A stretch of 64,000 bases of DNA from Carnobacterium pleistocenium FTR1 (lineage in GTDB: Bacteria > Bacillota > Bacilli > Lactobacillales > Carnobacteriaceae): NCBI RefSeq assembly GCF_000744285.1, contig NZ_JQLQ01000002.1, positions 620,001-684,000 of the forward strand, read 5' to 3'. The notes beneath the pieces are model-generated. The model ran no database searches. It was given only the letters and a program-made list of their open reading frames with translations, and had not been told where the DNA came from. A program made the position numbers and the translations under genes. This document shows, in pieces, positions 56,312 through 64,000 of this stretch (position 1 is the stretch's first letter; the number at the start of each line of letters is the position of its first letter).

Positions 56312-56518
56312 ATTTAATGAGGGATCTTAAATGATTCACATTTTTTAAATGGATTATTTTCCAAGGGAACAAAGGAATTAGATTTAAAACAGAAAAGTAT
56401 ATATGAAATTACGTATTGCTAAAAAAAGATAGTCTCTTGTTCTTATCGGTACTTCTCATAAATTATTCCTGTAAAAATTCAATTATATAAAAATCATTTT
56501 ATCTTATTTACTACTGGG

Positions 56519-56836
56519 TTAGAAGAAGATAGCAAAAATAATAATTGGTAGACCAATTCCTAAAATAAGCAGTTCAATTATATCTTCTGAAGCCATTTTA
56601 GAAATAGAGTCTAAAAAAAGTGCAGTTGCTTTTTTTGGTGGAGTGTTATTAAGTAATTCGTCTATAGAAAAATTATAAAATTCACTCAGTAGTTGAATCA
56701 TCTCCAAATCAGGATTACTTTTACCTAACTCCCAGCTAGATAATAATTGTATAGGAATATTTAGTTCTTTCGCAACAAAAGACTGGGACATTTTTCTTTC
56801 TTCACGTTCATGTTTTAATCTTTCAGCTAACTCCAT
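56519..56836 (-). CDS. Membrane-anchored XRE regulator
   Basis: 105 residues. Helix-turn-helix MSQSFVAKELNIPIQLLSSWELGK (17-40) and a C-terminal membrane segment (IIELLILGIGLPIIIFAIFF, residues 86-105). DNA-binding proteins tied to the membrane this way often sense envelope state. AGGAGG before the ATG. Confidence 0.75.
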   Translation of the reverse strand: MELAERLKHEREERKMSQSFVAKELNIPIQLLSSWELGKSNPDLEMIQLLSEFYNFSIDELLNNTPPKKATALFLDSISKMASEDIIELLILGIGLPIIIFAIFF

Positions 56837-57071
56837 GATTCATCCTCCTAGTTTATTAAGTAAGATATGCTTACTTAATGGTTTTTCTTAAATGAACTAG
56901 CTCTGCAAGCAAAGAATTGGAGCGGCCATGCCATACATACTATGTTCAATTTAGCCTTTGTGTATTTTAAAAGTAGTAATACCATTCTTAATAATACCAT
57001 TTCAATTGATTTACATGGTAAAATGTTAACAATAAGTAACAAGAGAAGGTGATAATATAAAAACTGGAGAA

Positions 57072-57926
57072 GTGGTTAAATACATTCGGCTATCTAAAAA
57101 AATAAAATCAGGAAATGTCTATACTGGTATTTTAAGTCGGCCAGCAATATCTAGATTTGAAAAAGGTTTGAGCGATACTACAACTGTAAAATTATTCAAA
57201 ATAATAAGTAATTTAAATGTGTCTTTAGATGAATTCTATTATATTTATAATAAAAAGAATAATATGGATAATGACTACAATTTCTATAATGAGTATACTC
57301 ATTCTTTTTATTTAAATGATTTAGAAAGTCTAAAATTACTAAGAAACACTGCTATTGAAGCATATAAAAGTACTAATAAAATAAAACATTTACACTATTC
57401 CTCGCTAACGGACCTTACAATTAGTTATATTTTGAAAGAAAAAAATAATATAGAAAGTTTAAAAATATTAAAAGATTATCTTCTTGAATGCGACGAATGG
57501 ACATACTATGAGCTAGTATTATTTACTAATTCGTTAGATTTTTTTCCAGAAGAGTTGCTTTTATTGTTGCATAAAAAAGCAAAAGAAAAGTTAGAGTACT
57601 TTTCTCAATTAAGAAGATATAGCAATGAGGTATTTTCATTACTTACAAATATTTTAGTGGTCTTTATAACTAAAAATGATATTGAAAAAAGCACTTATTT
57701 TTACAAGGAATTAAAGAAAAGTATGTCTGAAACTAACAATAAAATGTATGAAAAAGTTATGCTGTCTTTCTTTAAAGAATTAATAGGTATAATTGATACA
57801 AAAAAAAGCGACGCTCAAACTATTGAACAAATAATCATATTATTTGATTATTTAGAAATGCCAGTAAAGAAAAATCAATGTGTTCATTTATATGAAAATG
57901 TGAAAAGCAACAATCAAATAGAGTAA
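57072..57926 (+). CDS. Rgg/GadR/MutR-type transcription regulator
   Basis: 284 residues from the GTG. An N-terminal HTH (LSRPAISRFEKGLSDTT near 23-39) and a long all-helical C-terminal part (70-284) are the Rgg pattern, where a peptide pheromone usually binds. Family members begin with a residue run like KTGEVVKYIRLSKKI; here that run extends five codons upstream of GTG to an ATA behind AGAAGGTGATAAT. So the start is either a non-standard ATA or the shorter GTG. Confidence 0.75.
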   Translation: MVKYIRLSKKIKSGNVYTGILSRPAISRFEKGLSDTTTVKLFKIISNLNVSLDEFYYIYNKKNNMDNDYNFYNEYTHSFYLNDLESLKLLRNTAIEAYKSTNKIKHLHYSSLTDLTISYILKEKNNIESLKILKDYLLECDEWTYYELVLFTNSLDFFPEELLLLLHKKAKEKLEYFSQLRRYSNEVFSLLTNILVVFITKNDIEKSTYFYKELKKSMSETNNKMYEKVMLSFFKELIGIIDTKKSDAQTIEQIIILFDYLEMPVKKNQCVHLYENVKSNNQIE

Positions 57927-57947
57927 TACAGAAGTTACTTAAGCCAC

Positions 57948-57985
57948 GTATCCAACACCTTGTCAAAAGAGGTGCTGGATACTTT
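57948..57985 (+). terminator. Terminator of the Rgg-like gene
   Basis: GTATCCAACACCT pairs with AGGTGCTGGATAC; TTTTT follows. Confidence 0.8.
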
Positions 57986-58165
57986 TTGAAAAGAATTTGC
58001 AAAAAAATCACAAGAAAAATAGAAATGAATATAGAAAATAAATGTCTTACATATCAACCTAATAAATAGTGTCATTTAAATCTTAATATAAACATAACAA
58101 TAATTATATAAGATTAAAAGGTATACTTCATTCAGAAATAAAGATAAAAGAAAGTAGGAGATAGA

Positions 58166-58363
58166 ATGGGTTTTTGGTATTTTTTAATCCTCTTTATAGG
58201 TGTTGCTCTTCTTGTAGCAGGTATGCTAAACAAAGACGTTTCACGTTCAGTTAAAATTGTAAGTATGTCGCTTATTATAGGGGTTTTGTTTATTGTCATC
58301 TCGTTAATTATGCTACTACCGGGTAGTTCTGAAATAATTGCTCAATTGCTCCTACTTAATTAA
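58166..58363 (+). CDS. Small two-helix membrane protein
   Basis: 65 residues, two hydrophobic segments with a short charged loop (NKDVSRSVK). GTAGGAG before the ATG. Near the Rgg-like gene but no link is shown. It is too hydrophobic and long for a typical Rgg pheromone. Confidence 0.55.
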   Translation: MGFWYFLILFIGVALLVAGMLNKDVSRSVKIVSMSLIIGVLFIVISLIMLLPGSSEIIAQLLLLN

Positions 58364-58458
58364 TATTCTTTCTATATGAATCTGTAAATTGTCTAGAGTT
58401 TATCGTTAAGTAAAATTTAGTATTATAGAATTAAGTAAGTTTGAAGAGGATTGAAATA

Positions 58459-58920
58459 ATGAATTATATTAAATGGATTAGAAATTATGTGGGGCATAAA
58501 GAAATAATTTTAAATTTTTCAGGTGGCATAGTTACCAATGAAAAAAATGAAGTTCTATTGCAATTAAGAGCTGATAAGCAGTTATGGGGTTTACCTGGTG
58601 GAGCAGTTGAAAAAGGGGAAAGTGTGGAGCAAGCAGCTAAAAGAGAGGTAACTGAAGAAACTGGATTACAGGTCGAAGTTGATTCTCTATTAGGCATTTA
58701 TTCAGCTTACTTTGATACTTATCCTAACGGAGATAAAGCACAGACTATCACAACAATGTTTATCTTCAAAGTAATTAGAGGAGAATTAGTTGCTGGAGAT
58801 ATAGAAGAGACTTTAGAGTTGAAATTTTTTTCTCAAAAAAATCTTCCGGAAATTGCTAATAAACAACATAAAGATGCTATTCAAGATTTCTTTTCTAATA
58901 AAAGAGCGATTTATAGATGA
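58459..58920 (+). CDS. Nudix hydrolase
   Basis: 153 residues. The Nudix box is GGAVEKGESVEQAAKREVTEETG (about residues 47-69 from this start), with all catalytic Glu and Gly residues. It hydrolyses a nucleoside diphosphate linked to another group, substrate unknown. The ATG at 58459 is eight bases after AAGAGGA. Confidence 0.88.
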   Translation: MNYIKWIRNYVGHKEIILNFSGGIVTNEKNEVLLQLRADKQLWGLPGGAVEKGESVEQAAKREVTEETGLQVEVDSLLGIYSAYFDTYPNGDKAQTITTMFIFKVIRGELVAGDIEETLELKFFSQKNLPEIANKQHKDAIQDFFSNKRAIYR

Positions 58921-59025
58921 AATTTCCGCTATTCTACAAGTGAAAACTGCAGAATATAAGTAGTTAGTTTTCAATATTATGTTTAGAGAATAAGATCAAA
59001 GTGTTTTCAGGAAAGGAATGAAGAG

Positions 59026-59403
59026 ATGGCAGTTACAATAAAACGAAATACTGGTTGGTTGGGTATGGGTTCAAAAATCTCACTGAAAATGAATGGAGAA
59101 AAAGTATTAAAGATTGCAGATTCTCAAAAAATAGAACTTACTATTCAAAATGATGAATCATATTTGCAGGCAACTCACTTTGGTTCTAAAAGTAATGAAA
59201 TAAACGTCAAAGATGGCGATACAGTTGAGATCACGTCGACGAAGTCGGGCTATATCCTTTATTATTCTCTACTTGCTTTTGGGCCTATAATGAATCTTAG
59301 CGCGTCTTTAACGTCACTTACATTTGCAATATATATGACTCTGCTTATTTTGGGGTTCATCATAATTATTGGTAGTTTCTTTTTTTTAATAGTTATCGGC
59401 TAA
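59026..59403 (+). CDS. Unknown membrane protein with beta-rich N-terminus
   Basis: 125 residues. Residues 1-75 form a probable small beta domain (KRNTGWLGMGSKISLKMNGE, GDTVEITSTKSG); two membrane segments follow (about 77-120). Such proteins are common as hypotheticals in Lactobacillales. AAAGGAATG before the ATG. Confidence 0.6.
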   Translation: MAVTIKRNTGWLGMGSKISLKMNGEKVLKIADSQKIELTIQNDESYLQATHFGSKSNEINVKDGDTVEITSTKSGYILYYSLLAFGPIMNLSASLTSLTFAIYMTLLILGFIIIIGSFFFLIVIG

Positions 59404-59620
59404 AAAATTTAGCTAATAAGAGTAAATGAAATTGTCTAAAGATGCGTACTAAGAAGCTTATTAATACGAGGTATTCTTGTGAAATACTAGCTTTCCTTAA
59501 AGAAAAACAGTAACTAGTATCAGTAAAATATATTTATGCGTAAGAAAATAAGTACATAAGTGCTATTAAAATACACAACCTTTGAAAAGAATGGTAGGGA
59601 GAAAACGTTAATTTATAAGA

Positions 59621-59788
59621 CTATTTTGAGAAGAATTTATTTTTCAATGCATGAACTAATTGAATTTTTATTGGAATTCCTACTGCTCTCTTAGTTTTTA
59701 TCATATTTCCAAGTACGTTGATCCCAACTTCTGATAAAATGAACAGAATACTAATAGCAATTCCGCTAATGACTATATAATTTAACAT
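59621..59788 (-). CDS. Small single-helix membrane protein
   Basis: 55 residues. Hydrophobic 4-20, then a basic tail. Start at 59788 is chosen because AAGGAG lies 12 bases upstream. Function unknown. Confidence 0.5.
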   Translation of the reverse strand: MLNYIVISGIAISILFILSEVGINVLGNMIKTKRAVGIPIKIQLVHALKNKFFSK

Positions 59789-59918
59789 TGGACATTTCTC
59801 CTTATTGTCAAATTTAGAAAACACTTCACTACATAATTATTTTAACACTGCTAAAAATTTTCTTAAGGGAATATAATTAACATTGTATTTATTATAGGTT
59901 TGATAAGGAGTTTAGTTA

Positions 59919-60038
59919 ATGAAATCTAAATTAAACAAATTAAAGATAAGAATGAAAACTAATTATACAAATAGAAAATGGACTATTTGGGCGCTAATTA
60001 TTTTTGCCATACTTAGACATATATGGGGCTATTTGTAA
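59919..60038 (+). CDS. Very small basic membrane peptide
   Basis: 39 codons behind AAGGAG: a strongly basic first half (MKSKLNKLKIRMK) and a hydrophobic second half (WTIWALIIFAILRHIWGYL). This layout is seen in small toxins and in membrane-active peptides. No antitoxin or precursor-processing gene is next to it. Confidence 0.5.
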   Translation: MKSKLNKLKIRMKTNYTNRKWTIWALIIFAILRHIWGYL

Positions 60039-60180
60039 TTTTCCATAAAAGTGTGTGTAAATAATTTTATTGGAGCATGTTGATTCTTATCTATTAACCA
60101 CTATATAAGCAGTTTGCGAATCCAAAAATCTGCTGTATCTGCAGAAGTACAGCGTAGTCTTTCTACAAAATAGCTATTAA

Positions 60181-60540
60181 TTAATTTGAAAATAGTTGTA
60201 TATAAGGTGGTATTCCGGCTTCAGGTAAAAGAAATATAAGAACTGTAAAGAGAATTAATAAAAAAGAGAATAGTATTAGTAAGTAAGGAACTTCTCGTTT
60301 TCCTTTTCCACTAATGGACAAAATTGATAGAATAAATCCTCCAACAGATAGAAAAACAGATAATGAAAATGCAAACCATATGTTATATGTCCCTATCTTA
60401 TCTAAACCAGTTGATAAAAATAGGATAATATAAATTGATATAAAGGTGGTGCTTAATGTTGAAAAACGTTTTTGTTTTTTAATCAAATATAAGCTCTCCA
60501 TTTCATTTTTTATATGATTATCACTGAACCAATAATTCAA
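60181..60540 (-). CDS. Unknown membrane protein
   Basis: Up to 119 residues with three membrane segments. TTG at 60540 has a poor ribosome site; ATG further in (MESLYLIKK) is a possible start. No family recognised. Confidence 0.5.
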   Translation of the reverse strand: MNYWFSDNHIKNEMESLYLIKKQKRFSTLSTTFISIYIILFLSTGLDKIGTYNIWFAFSLSVFLSVGGFILSILSISGKGKREVPYLLILFSFLLILFTVLIFLLPEAGIPPYIQLFSN

Positions 60541-60594
60541 CTTTTTATGTATTTAAAATCTATAATAATTAACGTCCGCCAAGAATAAGTACAA

Positions 60595-60632
60595 AAATAA
60601 AAAAGTTCCTTTTTATCGGGACTTTTTTTATT
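60595..60632. terminator. Bidirectional terminator
   Basis: AAAAAGTTCC / GGGACTTTTTT stem with A and T runs, between the two leftward membrane-protein genes. Confidence 0.6.
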
Positions 60633-60677
60633 TCTCAAGAAAAAATTAAGAAGGAAATAAACCAATTTGAGTTTTTT

Positions 60678-61001
60678 TTAATAATGAATAATTACTTTTT
60701 TAGTTTTCTTAAAGGTATAAAAAATTTGTATTAAAAACAAAATTCCTGAATAAAATGTTAGTATAAGTAACAGGTTATCTGTTGCTAAGTTAAATTGATC
60801 ATACAGTACTCCTGAAAATAAATTAGCAGAAACTAATAAAAATAATATTCCTAAGGATATTACTAAATCAACTAGTTTTAAATTAAAAGAGAGGTCTTTC
60901 TTAAAACTAATTACTTTTATTAAATTCAAAGTAATTAAAATACTAGCCATAATAAATATTCCTGAAAACATCCACCAATAAGAACTAAAGAAATGAGCCA
61001 T
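60678..61001 (-). CDS. Unknown membrane protein
   Basis: 107 residues with three to four membrane segments and a basic C-terminal end (FKKTKKVIIHY). No family recognised. AAGGTGG about eleven bases before the ATG. Confidence 0.5.
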   Translation of the reverse strand: MAHFFSSYWWMFSGIFIMASILITLNLIKVISFKKDLSFNLKLVDLVISLGILFLLVSANLFSGVLYDQFNLATDNLLLILTFYSGILFLIQIFYTFKKTKKVIIHY

Positions 61002-61248
61002 TATTAAAAACCACCTTTTCTATTTTTTTCTTACAATTATATTGAACCAATAAATCATATTTATTACAATAGTAATCGTTACCAAAAGCCTAATGTTAAA
61101 GAAAAATTAATATAATATAACACGCATTTTATAATACTTAATGAATACACGAAATTAGATAAAGTTGTGTATAAAGAACCTTTTCAAGACAAGTCATATT
61201 TTCAACTTACAGTCATTCTTTTAAATAAGCATTGAGGAGTAATTCAAT

Positions 61249-61698
61249 ATGGATTTAACTTTAGATACAAATTTGGGAAAGCTAAACATCAGAGTAGCGG
61301 CATGGTTAGAAAGTCAGAACAGGATATTAGTTTCAAAATTTCCTGGAGGAATAATTTCTTTACCTGGTGGCAGAGTGAAATTTTCTGAGACTACCATAGA
61401 GGCAATAAAACGTGAAGTTTTTGAAGAAACAGGAGAAGTTTTTTACGAAATAGAATTATTTTCAATAATTGAAAATTTTTTCTTTGAAAAACAATCTAAA
61501 AAAGATTATCATGAATTTCTTTTTGTGTACAAAGGGAAAATAAAAGTACAGCGAAATTATTATGGCGTAGATAAAAATAATCAGAACATTGCTTGGGAAC
61601 CTTTAGAAATCATAAAGGAATTAAAGCCAAGTATTTTTAGTCAACTAGTTGGTTATAAAAATAGAAATAATATTATTCACTTAATAAATAATGATTAG
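61249..61698 (+). CDS. Nudix hydrolase
   Basis: 149 residues. Nudix box GGRVKFSETTIEAIKREVFEETG near residues 40-62. NFFFEKQSKKDYHEFLFVYK follows, as in ADP-ribose or nucleotide pyrophosphatases of this size. Unlike the 58459 enzyme in sequence, so not a recent copy. TGAGGAG before the ATG. Confidence 0.87.
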   Translation: MDLTLDTNLGKLNIRVAAWLESQNRILVSKFPGGIISLPGGRVKFSETTIEAIKREVFEETGEVFYEIELFSIIENFFFEKQSKKDYHEFLFVYKGKIKVQRNYYGVDKNNQNIAWEPLEIIKELKPSIFSQLVGYKNRNNIIHLINND

Positions 61699-61723
61699 AC
61701 TAAGTGAGGGTGGGGTATTTAAA

Positions 61724-62002
61724 ATGATCAAAATAATTGACAATCAGGAACTCGAGTTACAATACAAAGAAGGATTTGGAACATGGACACACCATCTTAG
61801 ACTCCCAGGAACAGCTTGTATTAAAGGAAGATGGGGACACCTAAAAGTTTCTGGTACAATTGATGATTTTGAAGTAAATAACATTTTTTTAGCTCCAAGA
61901 AAAAATGAAGACAAAATCATCTCAATTAATAAGGAAATTAGAGATGCAATAGGAAAAAGTGGTGGAGATATGGTAATGGTAACTTTATATCTGCATGATT
62001 AG
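61724..62002 (+). CDS. DUF1905-like protein
   Basis: 92 residues. GTWTHHLRLPG, GHLKVSGTIDDFEV, ISINKEIRDAIGKSGGDMVMV and TLYLHD fit the small DUF1905 beta-barrel. The ATG at 61724 follows GAGGGTGGGG. Lies 25 bases after the Nudix gene and is likely co-transcribed. Confidence 0.7.
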   Translation: MIKIIDNQELELQYKEGFGTWTHHLRLPGTACIKGRWGHLKVSGTIDDFEVNNIFLAPRKNEDKIISINKEIRDAIGKSGGDMVMVTLYLHD

Positions 62003-62298
62003 TTTAATTAATAAACTCAAAGTTTTTTAATACGAAATTAAAAATTAGATAGAAACTTTTACTAATTTATGAGCTTGAATAGAATCATGTGTTGAACTAG
62101 AACAAGAATTTAATGCTTAAAAAGCAATAGATTCTTGTTTTAAATTGGTTACATAAAACAAACAGTAGAGATATTTTGATTTTTGATAACTTCTATATTA
62201 TCATGAGCTTATAAAGAATAAACCTATATTCAAGTATAAAAACAGCTAGATGGCAATGTTCACGAGTGCAATCATTACGAAAAAGAAAGGAGAAAATT

Positions 62299-63156
62299 AT
62301 GATTAGAATTCAAATTGAAAGGGCTTTTAATGTCGGTCCAGAACTGCTTTGGGAACTTGTGGTTGATCCGGATCATTATCATTTTTGGACAGAAACTTTC
62401 TCTGAAGGCTCAGACTTTGATGGAGATTGGACTAAGGGTAGTACTATTCGTTTTGTGGCTGAAGATGAACATGGAATAGAGAGTGGCATGGTATCGGAAA
62501 TTGTAGAAAGTCAATGGCCAGAGTTTATATCAATCAGGCATCTAGGCTTGGTGGTAAATGGTGTCAATGACTATGAATCCCCTTTGGCTCATGAATGGGC
62601 ACCAGCCTTCGAGAATTATAGATTTATCCCGAAGGAAGATGGTAGGTGTATCTTTGCAGTAGAGCAAGATTTGCCAGAGGAACAAGCCGAAGAGTTTAAG
62701 GTTAACTGGGAAAAATCTTTTGACCGTATGGCGATTCTACTTGAAACTAGTGCAAACGTTGGGAAGGTGATAACCCTTCGCGAAAGATCACACAATCGTC
62801 CTGAGGTGATTTGGGAAAAGCTTGTCACGCCTGAAAAAGTAATGTCTTGGAATTATGCTAGCGATGATTGGTATTGTCCAAGCGCTAAAAGTAATTTAGA
62901 GATTGGAGGCGAATTTCACTACGAAATGGCTGCTAAGGATGGCAGTTCGTCTTTTGATTTTTGGGGTACCTATACGGAAATTGAACCTGCTAAAAGATTG
63001 TGTTTTGTGTTGGGTGATGGGCGCAATGTGCGTATCAACATCTTTGAGAAACCTTATGGTTGCTTGATAGAAGAACGCTTTGAGGTAGAACAGCAAAATA
63101 CTTTGGACCTTCAACGCCAAGGGTGGCAAAATATTTTGAAAAATTTGGCTCGATAA
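62299..63156 (+). CDS. Tandem SRPBCC (AHSA1/START-like) protein
   Basis: 285 residues, two copies of a START-like ligand-binding fold. The first begins RIQIERAFNVGPELLWELVV (near 3), the second ITLRERSHNRPEVIWEKLVT (near 158). The pattern W-x-x-W then G-G-x-F is that of AHSA1-type proteins, which bind hydrophobic ligands or chaperone clients. AAAGGAG before the ATG at 62299. Confidence 0.8.
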   Translation: MIRIQIERAFNVGPELLWELVVDPDHYHFWTETFSEGSDFDGDWTKGSTIRFVAEDEHGIESGMVSEIVESQWPEFISIRHLGLVVNGVNDYESPLAHEWAPAFENYRFIPKEDGRCIFAVEQDLPEEQAEEFKVNWEKSFDRMAILLETSANVGKVITLRERSHNRPEVIWEKLVTPEKVMSWNYASDDWYCPSAKSNLEIGGEFHYEMAAKDGSSSFDFWGTYTEIEPAKRLCFVLGDGRNVRINIFEKPYGCLIEERFEVEQQNTLDLQRQGWQNILKNLAR

Positions 63157-63301
63157 TGTAAAGCTGTTGCAGCATGAAAATGAACCAGTCAGTTTTTAAA
63201 ATAAATTCTGTGAATTAACAAATATATATATGATATTGGATAGAATCATATCTCCAAGGTGGGGATAAAACAGTGAATTTTTTTGTGAATTAGCCAAATA
63301 G

Positions 63302-63355
63302 AAAAAAAGCGCATAAAATCAACGTTTCTCAGTTTGATTTTATGCGCTTTTTTGT
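63302..63355. terminator. Bidirectional terminator
   Basis: AAAAAGCGCATAAAATCA pairs with TGATTTTATGCGCTTTTT, with A and T runs on the two sides. Downstream of both the SRPBCC and the KAS III-like gene. Between it and 63449 is an 11-bp inverted repeat (ACTTTACAAGT, 63378, and ACTTGTAAAGT, 63412) without a T run. Confidence 0.85.
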
Positions 63356-63448
63356 TTTTAATACTTCTGTCCCAGCCACTTTACAAGTGTTTAAGTTCTA
63401 TAGGACATAAAACTTGTAAAGTAGTGTTACTATACCTTAATTGTTTTT

Positions 63449-64000
63449 TTAATACTGGTAAAGAACAGCAATTAAGTTATAACCTACACCAACAGTCCAT
63501 AATAATACTTTATCTCCACGTTTAATTGTGCCTTGTTCAATTCCTTCGTAGAAAGCCAATAAGGGACTTGAAGTTCCGGAATACCCATATTTGTCACCTA
63601 TATAAATCATTTTTTCTTTTTCTAAACCATAGTGTTCTTGCATTCTATTAACATTTGCAATTGAAAATTGTGATAAACAGTAAGCTTTTATTTCATTAGG
63701 TGTTAAATTATTACGTTCTAGCAGTTCGTCGATGATCTTGTATGCAGGAGGCATAGCAATTCCGCCGTCAAAAGGTAACCATTGTACGTATTTGACACCC
63801 TCTTGACTTTTAAGTGCTTTAGATAAACCATTTTTTGGGAAAGTAACCATATCAGAATGACTTGAAGTTGTATGATAAATAGAATCAATTAAACCAGTAT
63901 TTTCTTCTTCTACACGTTCTAAAATAAGTGCAACAGCTATATCACCGAATGCTGGATATGTAAGACTATCTGTTGGGTTCATAATTAAGGATGCATGGTC
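63449..64000 (-). CDS. KAS III-like condensing enzyme, C-terminal part
   Basis: The open frame enters from beyond the right edge, so at least 184 residues of the C-terminal half are seen. YPAFGDIAVALILERVE and DKVLLWTVGVGYNLIAVLY match the FabH/KAS III fold. The usual catalytic His (in HQAN) is absent: the site reads SQFSIANVNRM. The Asn (in GNTS) is replaced within KYGYSGTSS. So it is a divergent KAS III, not the housekeeping FabH. The active-site Cys would lie outside the window. Confidence 0.8.
   Translation of the reverse strand, partial: DHASLIMNPTDSLTYPAFGDIAVALILERVEEENTGLIDSIYHTTSSHSDMVTFPKNGLSKALKSQEGVKYVQWLPFDGGIAMPPAYKIIDELLERNNLTPNEIKAYCLSQFSIANVNRMQEHYGLEKEKMIYIGDKYGYSGTSSPLLAFYEGIEQGTIKRGDKVLLWTVGVGYNLIAVLYQY

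Noticed and set aside
58166-58363. Peptide pheromone for the Rgg-like regulator
   Set aside because: Two membrane segments and 65 residues do not fit a short secreted pheromone; no better candidate was found nearby.

Overview
The window is chromosomal DNA of a low-GC lactic acid bacterium. Carnobacterium or a close relative fits best. The signs are the mevalonate route to isoprenoids, a potABCD operon behind an XRE-cupin regulator, Ktr-type potassium uptake, and small genes with strong AGGAGG ribosome sites. The genus is an inference from gene content; no rRNA gene is present.

Region 1 (1-30017) is mostly core chromosome: tsaE, a DnaQ-like exonuclease, a P-type ATPase behind a manganese (yybP-ykoY) riboswitch, exonuclease III, an oxidoreductase, ktrB/ktrA-type genes, murB, a puuR-like regulator with potABCD, rpiA, pyrimidine-nucleoside phosphorylase, azlCD, the mevalonate operon (mvaK1-mvaD-mvaK2-fni) with a TctA-like permease upstream, coaA and guaA.

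Region 2 (30003-44842) is a 14.8-kb island inserted exactly at the 3' end of guaA. A 15-bp direct repeat that includes the guaA stop codon flanks it. Its layout is that of a Gram-positive phage satellite (PICI-like): leftward integrase and CI-like repressor; a divergent operator region; rightward Cro, excisionase-like protein and primase-helicase; a probable origin; a Mor-type activator; and terS. It has no large terminase, portal, capsid, baseplate or lysis genes. It does carry a complete tail tape-measure gene, preceded by two small related proteins in the place of tail chaperones. A satellite with terS and its own tape measure is the most unusual system here.

Region 3 (44843-64000) is accessory. 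It starts with the displaced guaA terminator, then a phage-type small basic protein, an exonuclease and a P-loop kinase. Next come a gene split by an amber codon, an ABC-F protein with a possible attenuator, a lipoprotein and small membrane proteins. A fluoride-resistance locus follows: fluoride riboswitch, cation/proton antiporter, CLC-F channel and a decayed second enolase. The rest holds a PepSY lipoprotein, an Rgg-like regulator, two Nudix hydrolases, more small membrane proteins, an SRPBCC protein and a partial KAS III-like gene at the right edge.

Four copies of one structured intergenic repeat of about 230-305 bp (near 160, 21100, 46850 and 54815) and a 3 x 51-bp hairpin array after potD (16321-16470) are not explained by any gene.
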